From the NCBI GenBank assembly GCA_036392375.1, contig DASVYC010000015.1:1-63443 (forward strand): a stretch of 63,443 nt of DNA. The letters run 5' to 3'. The position numbers and the translations under genes were made by a program. Below, piece by piece: positions 27,145 to 34,108 of the stretch; position 1 is the stretch's first letter, and every line of letters begins with the position of its first letter. The notes beneath the pieces were generated by a model, which was given only the letters and a program-made list of their open reading frames with translations, did not search any database and had not been told where the DNA came from. The stretch is from JAFEBO01 sp036392375 (lineage in GTDB: Bacteria > Planctomycetota > Phycisphaerae > Phycisphaerales > UBA1924).

Positions 27145-28761
27145 CTACTGCCTCACAACCAACCTGATCCGCGCCTCTCCGGGGGCACCCTTGCGCAGGT
27201 ACGACACGCTCACCTCATCGTCGGGCTTGTACTCGCCCAGGACCCGCACCAGGTCCGCGATGTCGCGCGTCGGCTTCTGGTCGATTGCGGTAATGACGTC
27301 GCCGGTCTTGAGCTCGCCGCGCACGCCCCGCAGCGTGCTGCGACCCAAGAGCGAGCGCTCCTTCGCCCCCGCCGGCTCCACGATCGAGGTGATCACCAAC
27401 CCGTCGCCACGCCCGGACTCGACCTCGACGCCCAGGCTCGCCATGCCGGCGCGGATCTCCTCGGCCACTTCCGGCAGCTTCCGTGCCCATGCGCGAAAGT
27501 CCTTGTCAACCTCGCGCAGCGGCTTGCCAAAGACCGTCTCGAACGGCCGCAGGCACGCGGCATCCGGCGGCGATTTCGGATCGCTCGCGGCCGCGTACCA
27601 CGCGCCCAGCTTGTTCTGCTGATGCAAGTAGTAGAAGATCGCCCGCGCGTGCGCGTAGTTCGCGAGCTGCTGGCCGCTCAGGAACTTCTCGCGGCTCTGC
27701 TTCGCGAATCGCTCCAGCGGCAAGAGCGTCCCGCTCCGCTCGCGCCGCAGCACGATGTTCGTCCGCCACGATGGCAATGGCTTCACGGCACTCCCTGGCG
27801 TGAGTGGCTCGACGTCTTCGACCAGACTCGCCAGGCCCTCCTGCACCCAGTACGGCTGCTCCACGCCCGTGTGCGTCAGGTGCCGCCAGTGCAGTGCGTG
27901 GAAGAACTCGTGACGCAGCGTGCTGCCCAGGTCCTGCGACACAAGCTGCTTGCGTTCGTGCACGTACGAACCGCCGACCGTCGCGAGCCCGCTACGCACG
28001 CCCGGCCCAAACGTCACCAGCAGCCACTTCTCAAAGTCGCGGCTGCTCGGCAACACGATGATCACCCACGGATCGAGCTTCACCTCGTCGGGGTTCCACA
28101 GACCCGGGAACACGGCCTTCTCGGCCCAGTCGGCGATGGCGTCGAGCTCGGCCCGGGCCTTCTGAAACTCCGACGCGGTGTACGCCGTGCGATAGATGAA
28201 TCGCCGCTTCTCGTCCACGTGCTCGGTGTACTCGACCCTCGAGTCCGCGTCTACCTTGTCAAAGATGCGGCGGATCTGGTTGAGGTTCGCATCCCGCCGC
28301 GCGTTCAGCACGGTCGCCCAATTGTCGACGAGCTTGCGATAGTTCGCGTCGCCCGCCCCATTGTGGGCGTCACGCACCGCGGCGAGATCCGCGTCACGGG
28401 TCAGCTTGCGGTAGTCGTCGAAGCCGTTCTCCACGGCGCGGACGAGCAGTTCGCCCGCCTCGGCCGTGTCACCCTTCGCCGACCGCACGCACGCGAGGTT
28501 GTACAGCGGCACAAACTCCCGTGGTCGAAGCTCGATCACCCGCCGCAGCAGCGGCTCGGCGGCGTCAAAGTCTCGCTTTGCGAGGGCGGCATCGAGACGA
28601 CGGTCGAGCTCGTCCACAGAGAGCTTCGTGAGATCGGGCTCATTGACCGCCCGCACTTGGGCGGATGCAAACGCGCCGAGGCATTGCACCGCTGAGGACG
28701 CGGAGAACGCAGACAGCATCGCGAGAAAGAGCGCGTTGATCACACCGAGGCTAATGCGCAC
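27145..28761 (-). CDS. Secreted gluzincin-like metalloprotease with PDZ domain
   Basis: A 538-residue exported protein. A signal-peptide-like segment starts at GTG 28761 (VRISLGVINALFLAMLSAFS); longer in-frame sequence upstream is out of frame with purN and not coding. Residues 45-105 have a TPR-like pair (RDFDAAEPLLRRVIELRP). A zinc site HEFFHALH near residue 245, with a glutamate about 24 residues later in WVQEGLA, fits the HExxH...E gluzincin pattern. The C-terminus holds a PDZ domain (about 450-535: LKTGDVITAIDQKPTRDIADL). The peptidase function is inferred from these motifs only. The GTG overlaps the purN stop by 11 nt. DNA of the signal region contains a repeat-like stretch. Confidence 0.72.
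   Translation of the reverse strand: MRISLGVINALFLAMLSAFSASSAVQCLGAFASAQVRAVNEPDLTKLSVDELDRRLDAALAKRDFDAAEPLLRRVIELRPREFVPLYNLACVRSAKGDTAEAGELLVRAVENGFDDYRKLTRDADLAAVRDAHNGAGDANYRKLVDNWATVLNARRDANLNQIRRIFDKVDADSRVEYTEHVDEKRRFIYRTAYTASEFQKARAELDAIADWAEKAVFPGLWNPDEVKLDPWVIIVLPSSRDFEKWLLVTFGPGVRSGLATVGGSYVHERKQLVSQDLGSTLRHEFFHALHWRHLTHTGVEQPYWVQEGLASLVEDVEPLTPGSAVKPLPSWRTNIVLRRERSGTLLPLERFAKQSREKFLSGQQLANYAHARAIFYYLHQQNKLGAWYAAASDPKSPPDAACLRPFETVFGKPLREVDKDFRAWARKLPEVAEEIRAGMASLGVEVESGRGDGLVITSIVEPAGAKERSLLGRSTLRGVRGELKTGDVITAIDQKPTRDIADLVRVLGEYKPDDEVSVSYLRKGAPGEARIRLVVRQ
28684..28712 (-). repeat. Repeat-like stretch in a signal-peptide region
   Basis: On the minus strand TCTGCGTTCTCCGCGTCCTC followed by AGCGGTGCA looks like a half-copy of the GGACGCAGAG/CTCTGCGTCC class of dispersed repeats. 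It lies in frame just after the hydrophobic part of the signal peptide of the metalloprotease-PDZ protein. Confidence 0.4.
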
Positions 28762-29353
28762 GGGATGCTCCCTCAAACCCCGCGAAGAGCATGCCCAACG
28801 CCTCCGGATACGCCTCGCACTCCGCCTCAAACACCCGCTTCGCGAGATCGTCCGCCGTATCTCCCGCCAGCACCGGCACACGCTTCTGCAGCACGATGGG
28901 CCCGGTGTCGTACCGCGCATCGCACAGGTGCACCGTGCAGCCCGATTCGCGATCACCAGCCTTGAGGACCGCCTCGTGCACGCGGTGCCCGTACATCCCC
29001 GGCCCGCCGTGCTTGGGCAAGAGGGCCGGATGGATGTTCACCACCCGCCCCTCGAACCCGGGCGGGATGTCGATCAACTTGAGGTAGCCGGCCAGCACGA
29101 CCCATTCGACGCCGTGAGCGCGAAGAAGTTCACCCAGCCGCTCCCGCCCGATCCGACCCGGCTCGACCACCACCGCGAGCCCGGCGTCACGCGCCCGCTG
29201 AGCCCCGACGCACTCGCTCGACGCGATCACCAGCGCCACCGTCGCCCGCAGCGTGCCGGCATCGATGTGCTTCAGGAGATTCAGCAGCGTCCGCCCGCCG
29301 CCCGAGAGCATGACGGCTAGACGGGGATTCGTCGTGAGCGGCGTGGGTGACAT
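28751..29353 (-). CDS. purN: Phosphoribosylglycinamide formyltransferase
   Basis: A 200-residue enzyme of purine synthesis, transferring a formyl group from 10-formyl-THF to GAR. The folate site NIHPALLPKHGG carries the catalytic Asn and His, and the catalytic Asp lies in ARYDTGPIV. The start is ATG 29353 (MSPTPLTTNPRLAVML). It follows the STAS gene by 45 nt on the same strand and overlaps the start of the metalloprotease gene, so the three may be cotranscribed. The normal Rossmann opening is slightly divergent (MLSGGGRTLLNLL). Confidence 0.93.
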   Translation of the reverse strand: MSPTPLTTNPRLAVMLSGGGRTLLNLLKHIDAGTLRATVALVIASSECVGAQRARDAGLAVVVEPGRIGRERLGELLRAHGVEWVVLAGYLKLIDIPPGFEGRVVNIHPALLPKHGGPGMYGHRVHEAVLKAGDRESGCTVHLCDARYDTGPIVLQKRVPVLAGDTADDLAKRVFEAECEAYPEALGMLFAGFEGASRAH

Positions 29354-29397
29354 GGAAGAAAGCACCGAGGCACGCGGCAGCGAGGCATCGAGCCGAA

Positions 29398-29748
29398 CTA
29401 CAGCGCGGCCTTCACGGCGGCGTCTTTGTCCTTCACGATCGTCAGCAGCGTGTTCAGTCGCGTGAGCTTGAAGACCTGCAGCAGCTCCTCGCTCATCGCG
29501 AAGAACACGACCTTGCCGCCCTTCCCCTTGATCGTCTTGTTCAACGTGATCAGAGCACCCAGGCCAGCCGAGGCGATCAGCGTGACCTTGGACAGGTCGA
29601 CCGCGAGGTGGTGCTGGCACTTGGCCGCCGCGTTCGTCAGCTCGGTCAGGATGACCTGGCACTCGTGCTCGGTGATCTTCTCGCGCTCGAGCTGCGCGAC
29701 GACGACGTTGCCGACGAGATTGTGCGTGACGAACGAGGACTGCGACAT
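29398..29748 (-). CDS. STAS-domain anti-sigma factor antagonist-like protein
   Basis: A 116-residue single STAS domain of the SpoIIAA/RsbV type. The conserved loop LIASAGLGALITLNK carries the serine that such proteins have phosphorylated by a partner kinase. It normally frees a sigma factor by binding an anti-sigma kinase; no RsbW-like kinase or sigma gene is adjacent, so its partner is unknown. A TACACT box ends 7 nt before the ATG. The spacer to purN holds a short GC-rich AGGCACG...AGGCA stretch like part of the window's dispersed repeats. Confidence 0.88.
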   Translation of the reverse strand: MSQSSFVTHNLVGNVVVAQLEREKITEHECQVILTELTNAAAKCQHHLAVDLSKVTLIASAGLGALITLNKTIKGKGGKVVFFAMSEELLQVFKLTRLNTLLTIVKDKDAAVKAAL

Positions 29749-29755
29749 GGCCGCT

Positions 29756-29761
29756 AGTGTA
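29756..29761 (-). promoter_or_regulatory. -10-like element of the STAS gene
   Basis: TACACT on the minus strand ends 7 nt before ATG 29748; leaderless geometry, no Shine-Dalgarno. Confidence 0.5.
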
Positions 29762-29770
29762 CGCGAAATC

Positions 29771-30157
29771 TCACGCCGTCGGCGGCTGGCGGAACGGAAT
29801 CGGCGTCCCCTTCGCGTCCACCGCCACCATCACCAGTGTCGCCGCCGTCACCGGAACCACCGACGAATCCAGGTACCGCTCCGCCTCCACCTCGACCGTC
29901 ACCGTGACCGACTTGGTCCCGGTCTTCACCGTCGTCGAGTAGAAATTCACGACATCGCCGACCTGAACCGGAGCCTTGAACTCCACCCGATCGATGGCGG
30001 CGGTGACCCACCGGTGCTGCCCGTGGTGGCGAGCTTCGACGAACCCCGCCTGATCGATGTAACTGAGAATCACACCCCCGAAGATCGTCCCGTAATGGTT
30101 CGTGTCGCGGGGCATGGTCGTCACCCGCAGGGCAAGCCGACGAGGAAAGGCGGTCAT
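29771..30157 (-). CDS. Acyl-CoA thioesterase (hotdog fold, YciA-like)
   Basis: A 128-residue hotdog-fold thioesterase that hydrolyses acyl-CoA. The HYGTIFGGVILSYIDQAGFV segment, with the catalytic Asp in YIDQAG, and the following AIDRVEFKAPVQVGDVV are typical of the YciA/BFIT group. The chain-length preference is unknown. A longer frame on this strand (to 30215) is in another reading frame and is not used. TATCTT ends 5 nt before ATG 30157. It is followed by the STAS gene after 22 nt. Confidence 0.88.
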   Translation of the reverse strand: MTAFPRRLALRVTTMPRDTNHYGTIFGGVILSYIDQAGFVEARHHGQHRWVTAAIDRVEFKAPVQVGDVVNFYSTTVKTGTKSVTVTVEVEAERYLDSSVVPVTAATLVMVAVDAKGTPIPFRQPPTA

Positions 30158-30162
30158 GGGCG

Positions 30163-30168
30163 AAGATA
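30163..30168 (-). promoter_or_regulatory. -10-like element of the thioesterase gene
   Basis: TATCTT on the minus strand ends 5 nt before ATG 30157, so the transcript should begin at or next to the start codon. Confidence 0.5.
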
Positions 30169-30253
30169 GGCCCGCGTGCGAACAGGGTCTTGTACCCTCG
30201 CCCGTCCCCTACCATCTCACGTTCAGATTTCGTTCACGCGAAAGGACTCTGTC

Positions 30254-31006
30254 ATGGCCAACGGCGAATGTTGCGGGGGGAAGAACAAGTCAGCAAACGG
30301 AGCCGCCAACGGAGCCACCGGCACCGCCGAGGCTTCTTCCGGTTGTTGCGGCGGCTCCGGCAACGGCTCGGGTGGGGGCTGCGGCTGCAAGTCCGGCCCA
30401 CAGAAGCTCCTCATCCCCACCGGCACCGCCAAGGACATCGCCGCGCTCCCCATCGGCGAGATGCTCGGCCGCTACCGCCGCGGCGTGGCCAACTTCGACC
30501 CTCGTGTATTCAGCCTCACCGCGGAGCAGATGGACCAGGCCTTCCTGCCCGACGCCGACGTCGGCCGCTGGTCGGTGCGGATGCTCTTGGGCCACGTCGC
30601 CGACGCCGAGTTGGTCTTTGTCCACCGCATGCGCCGCGCCATCGCCGAGGACAAGCCGATGCTCGCGGTCTGGGACGAGAACGCGTTCATCGACAGCAAC
30701 CTCTACGCGATCCCCCGCGAGGTGCAGCAGGGCGACCCCGCCAGCCTGATCGGCGGCTTCGTCGCCGTCGTCCACACGATGCGCATGTGGAGCTTCCAGT
30801 GGCTCGCCGGCCTCGAGCCCGAGCAGTACGACCGCGTCGCCCTCCACCCCGAACGCGGCGAGCAATCCGTCCGCACCATCCTCTCCTACGCCATCTGGCA
30901 CGTCGAGCACCACGGACGCTTCCTGCAGAAGAAGCTGGACCGCATGCTGGGGCCGGTGCCGGAGCCGGTGGGTGCGGCGGCGGGCGGGTGTGGGTGCGGG
31001 AGCTAA
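30254..31006 (+). CDS. DinB-like protein with cysteine-rich tails
   Basis: A 250-residue protein. Residues about 75-235 form a DinB/YfiT-type four-helix domain: the metal-ligand histidines are suggested by LLGHVADAE and WHVEHHGRFL. The flanks are unusual: the first ~60 residues hold three Cys pairs (GECCGG, SGCCGG, GCGCKSG) in a Gly/Ser/Asn-rich context, and the protein ends GGCGCGS. DinB-type proteins are metal-dependent enzymes often working with thiol cofactors such as bacillithiol or mycothiol; here the tails could bind metal or form disulfides. The start ATG 30254 has AAAGGA upstream, and TACCAT at 30210-30215 is a plausible -10 box. Function not assigned. Confidence 0.75.
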   Translation: MANGECCGGKNKSANGAANGATGTAEASSGCCGGSGNGSGGGCGCKSGPQKLLIPTGTAKDIAALPIGEMLGRYRRGVANFDPRVFSLTAEQMDQAFLPDADVGRWSVRMLLGHVADAELVFVHRMRRAIAEDKPMLAVWDENAFIDSNLYAIPREVQQGDPASLIGGFVAVVHTMRMWSFQWLAGLEPEQYDRVALHPERGEQSVRTILSYAIWHVEHHGRFLQKKLDRMLGPVPEPVGAAAGGCGCGS

Positions 31007-31034
31007 TTCCACTGATTCCACTGAGCCCATCTGA

Positions 31035-31583
31035 ATGGCGACCGACGAAGAAACTTCGAGTTCCCCTGGCTGGGGACCCATCGCCTCGACGAAGACAGGA
31101 TTTGTCGTCGTTATGGTTTTCGTTTCAATCTTCGCTGTTTCGATGCGGCTCATTGAAGCGAACGCAAGTTACGCGGCAACTGTTCAATCGATTGCCGCCG
31201 ATGCAAAGGCGTCTGTCGCGATGGACGCTTGGCTCAGTTTGTCGGTCGTCGTCGCCCTCATCACGACCGTCGCAGCATGGATGCTTCGGAGAGGCTCCTT
31301 TGGAGTCCGCGCACTCTTGCTTGTTGCTGCGTTTGCTCTTCTACTCGCAGCGCTTGCCACGGAGATCTACATCGCTCACTGGATCAGGATTCCAGAGATT
31401 GACCGGGTTGCCGATCGGATACAGATCGGGGAGTTCGTGGACGACGGCACGTCTGCGGAAGACACTATCAGGCGGAAACATGAACGAGCAGCCGCCGCGC
31501 TTCGTGAAGCCGAGTCGCTACTTCAGAAGGTGCGAGAGTTGAAAGCAAGCTTGGATGCCGATGCATCCAAGAAGATTCCGTGA
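31035..31583 (+). CDS. Hypothetical membrane protein with C-terminal coiled coil
   Basis: A 182-residue protein of unknown function. Three hydrophobic helices (about residues 22-42, 66-86 and 90-112) are followed by a charged C-terminal region (about 140-178) with a heptad-like pattern, RKHERAAAALREAESLLQKV, likely a coiled coil. Codon use is less GC-biased than in neighbouring genes, like the hypothetical gene at 3957-4583. It lies 28 nt after the DinB-like gene and 45 nt before nadB on the same strand. Confidence 0.6.
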   Translation: MATDEETSSSPGWGPIASTKTGFVVVMVFVSIFAVSMRLIEANASYAATVQSIAADAKASVAMDAWLSLSVVVALITTVAAWMLRRGSFGVRALLLVAAFALLLAALATEIYIAHWIRIPEIDRVADRIQIGEFVDDGTSAEDTIRRKHERAAAALREAESLLQKVRELKASLDADASKKIP

Positions 31584-31628
31584 GCGCACCAAACACATCA
31601 CAATCCAGTTCTGTCTCTCAAGTTATTC

Positions 31629-33374
31629 ATGGACCGCCTCTTCGACCAACGCCGTTACCTGATCCCGTTCCGATCGACGCTGCTCCCGCAGATCTTTACG
31701 GACACGCTCGTCATCGGCGCGGGCGTGGCTGGCCTTCGCGCCGCCGTCGCCGCCAGCGAGCACGGCGACGTCATCGTCCTCTCCAAGGGCGACCTTAAGT
31801 CCACCAACACCGCCTGGGCCCAGGGCGGCATCGCCGCCGTGCTCACCAAGGACGACTCGACCGAGTCGCACGTGCAGGACACGCTGGTCGCGGGCGCGGG
31901 CCTGTGTGACCACGACGCCGTGCGCGCGATCGTCGAGCACGGGCCGCGGAGTCTGCGGCAGCTCATGTCCTGGGGCATGCGGCTCGACACCAACGCCGAG
32001 GGCGAGCTCGCCGTCGGCCGCGAGGGCGGGCACAGCGCCAGCCGCATCGTCCACACCGACGGCGACGCCACCGGGCGCGAGCTGCAGCGCTGCCTGGTCG
32101 AGAAAGTCCGCGGCACCACGGGCGTGCGTGTGTTCGAGAACTGCTTCGCGCTCGATCTCATCACGCCGGGCAACGAGCCGGGCTCGCCGGTCATGGGCGC
32201 GATCACGTACCACCCCAAGTACGGCCTGCAGATGATTTGGGCGAAGGCCACCATCCTCGCCAGCGGCGGCGCGGGTGTGCTCTTCCGCGAGACCACCAAC
32301 CCCGCCCAAGCCACCGCCGACGGGCTCGCCATGGCTTACCGCGCCGGTGCCACCGTCAGCGACATGGCGTTCGTGCAGTTCCATCCCACGACGCTCTACC
32401 TCCCCGGTGCGATGCGCTGGCTGATCACCGAGGCCGTGCGCGGCGAGGGCGCCCACCTGCTCGATTCGTCGCACTACCGCTTCATGCTCGATGTGCATCC
32501 GCTGGCGGAACTAGCACCCCGCGACGTCGTCAGCCGCGCCATCGTGCGGCAGATCGCGAAACAGGCGTCGGGAGCGGGCGGCAGCCACGTGTGGCTGGAT
32601 TGCCGCCAGATCAAGGGGTTCCAGAAGCGCTTCCCCGGCATCTGCGCGTTGCTCAAGAAATTCGATCTCGACCCCGCCGAAGACCTGATCCCGGTGCACC
32701 CCGCCGCTCATTACATGATCGGCGGCGTGCGCACCGACCTCGCCGGGCGCAGCGATGTGCCGGGCCTCTATGTTGTCGGCGAGGCCGCCAGCAGCGGCCT
32801 GCACGGCGCCAATCGCCTCGCTTCGAACTCGCTGCTCGAAGGCCTCGTCATGGGCGAGATCGCCGGGCACACCTGCGCCGAGATGAAGGCCGCGAACGGT
32901 ACGCAGACCACGCGGCCCACCGGCTGGACCACCCCCGCCCGGCCCGCACCCGTCTCGGTCATCAGCGACATCCGCCCCAGCGACCAGGGCGAGCTCGACC
33001 TCGACGACGTTCGCTCCAGCCTCCGCAGCGCCATGTGGAAGAACGTCGGCATCGAACGCAGCGGGGCCAAGCTCCGCGACGTCGGCGACATGCTCGATTT
33101 CTGGGCCCGCTACACCCTCGACAAGATTTTCGACGAACCGGCGGGCTGGGAGGTGCAGAACATGCTCCTAGTCGGAGCGCTCGTCGCGCGTTCGGCGGCG
33201 TGGCGCGAGGAAAGCCGCGGCTGCCACACCCGCTCCGACATCGCCGACACCAAGCCCAACTTCGAGGTCCACGATTGCTGGCGACGCGGCCGAGACAACC
33301 CCGACACAGCGTCCGTGAACAAGCCTTCGGCGCCAGTTCCCACAACGCTCGCCCCCACCGGAGCGCTGGTGTGA
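31629..33374 (+). CDS. nadB: L-aspartate oxidase
   Basis: A 581-residue FAD enzyme oxidising L-aspartate to iminoaspartate, the first step of NAD synthesis. The FAD loop is LVIGAGVAGLRAAVAA; TAWAQGGIAAVL, DMAFVQFHPTTLY, HPAAHYMIGGVRTD and GLHGANRLASNSLLEGLV are diagnostic for NadB over the related succinate dehydrogenase. It is about 30-40 residues longer than usual, mostly in a C-terminal tail. nadA and nadC are not nearby. Its last codons overlap the start of a lipoprotein gene by 4 nt. Confidence 0.95.
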   Translation: MDRLFDQRRYLIPFRSTLLPQIFTDTLVIGAGVAGLRAAVAASEHGDVIVLSKGDLKSTNTAWAQGGIAAVLTKDDSTESHVQDTLVAGAGLCDHDAVRAIVEHGPRSLRQLMSWGMRLDTNAEGELAVGREGGHSASRIVHTDGDATGRELQRCLVEKVRGTTGVRVFENCFALDLITPGNEPGSPVMGAITYHPKYGLQMIWAKATILASGGAGVLFRETTNPAQATADGLAMAYRAGATVSDMAFVQFHPTTLYLPGAMRWLITEAVRGEGAHLLDSSHYRFMLDVHPLAELAPRDVVSRAIVRQIAKQASGAGGSHVWLDCRQIKGFQKRFPGICALLKKFDLDPAEDLIPVHPAAHYMIGGVRTDLAGRSDVPGLYVVGEAASSGLHGANRLASNSLLEGLVMGEIAGHTCAEMKAANGTQTTRPTGWTTPARPAPVSVISDIRPSDQGELDLDDVRSSLRSAMWKNVGIERSGAKLRDVGDMLDFWARYTLDKIFDEPAGWEVQNMLLVGALVARSAAWREESRGCHTRSDIADTKPNFEVHDCWRRGRDNPDTASVNKPSAPVPTTLAPTGALV

Positions 33375-34021
33375 ATCGGTCGCTGTCGAAGACGCCGAGG
33401 CCGACGAGTCTTCGAGGAAGCCTCGGTCTTCTCCGCGTCCCATGCGCCCCGACCGTTGCCGCCCTCGCGCTCACGACCCTCGCCGCGTGCGAGACCCGCA
33501 TCATCCGCTACAACCCGCCGCTCGCCAATCTCCCCGGCGCGCAGACCGGCATCCAGCCCGTCTACGGCGAGGATCTCGCCGTTCTCAACGCCCCCGTCAG
33601 CAAGGACGCCACTTCCGAGCCCGTCATCAAGAACCCCGACGGCACCAAAACCCTGGTCAGCCGCAACGCCCGCGATCTCATCTTCCATATCGCCACCACC
33701 ATGCGCGAGGACGACGAGAAGACCTTCACCGAACAGGTCCTCAGCAGCGCCACGCGCGACGAGTTCTTCCAACGTGGCCACGACCCAGCCTGGGCCTTCC
33801 GCGAACTCAAGAACCGCCGCACCGACGTCGAAAAGGTCTTCAAGATCGTCCCGCAGGGCGATCTCACCCCCGGCGTCCGCATCGAGGTCGTCGGCCAGAA
33901 CGTCTTCCGCGTCCGCCAGCACTACCTCGACCCCAAGGAGTACGCCTGGGTCGGCTTCGACATGATCCTCGAAGGCTCCAATTGGAAGCTCCGCTGGTTC
34001 GTGCCCAACGACGGGAAATAG
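33371..34021 (+). CDS. Putative lipoprotein
   Basis: A 216-residue exported protein of unknown function. GTG 33371 overlaps the nadB stop (GTGA). The N-terminal region has a hydrophobic segment ending in a lipobox-like LTTLAAC, with the cysteine near residue 38, so the protein is probably a lipoprotein. The mature part is soluble, with a repeated pattern KNRRTDVEKVFKIVPQG and FDMILEGSNWKLRWF and no known motif. The first ~20 codons come from a palindromic repeat, giving an abnormally long, basic signal region (SKTPRPTSLRGSLGLLRV). Coupling with nadB looks real, but a functional link is not established. Confidence 0.65.
   Translation: MNRSLSKTPRPTSLRGSLGLLRVPCAPTVAALALTTLAACETRIIRYNPPLANLPGAQTGIQPVYGEDLAVLNAPVSKDATSEPVIKNPDGTKTLVSRNARDLIFHIATTMREDDEKTFTEQVLSSATRDEFFQRGHDPAWAFRELKNRRTDVEKVFKIVPQGDLTPGVRIEVVGQNVFRVRQHYLDPKEYAWVGFDMILEGSNWKLRWFVPNDGK
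33389..33430. repeat. Palindromic repeat at a lipoprotein start
   Basis: GAAGACGCCGAGGC at the left and GCCTCGGTCTTC at the right pair imperfectly around CGACGAGTCTTCGAGGAA. It overlaps the first codons of the lipoprotein gene. A related arrangement lies at 27067-27114. Confidence 0.45.
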
Positions 34022-34045
34022 CAGCCTGCCCTGGCGCACCGGCAC

Positions 34046-34084
34046 GGGTGCCGCGGCTTGACCGGCGCGGCCGTCAAGACGTGC
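34046..34084. repeat. GGGTGCC palindromic element, copy 1
   Basis: GGGTGCCGCGGCTTGACCGG followed by CGCGGCCGTCAAGACGTGC, with CTTGAC / GTCAAG arms. It lies 25 nt after the lipoprotein stop, in the convergent gap before the M28 gene. It is the most diverged member of a five-copy family in the window. Confidence 0.55.
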
Positions 34085-34108
34085 AACGCCGTCGTGCGCA
34101 CAACGCCT

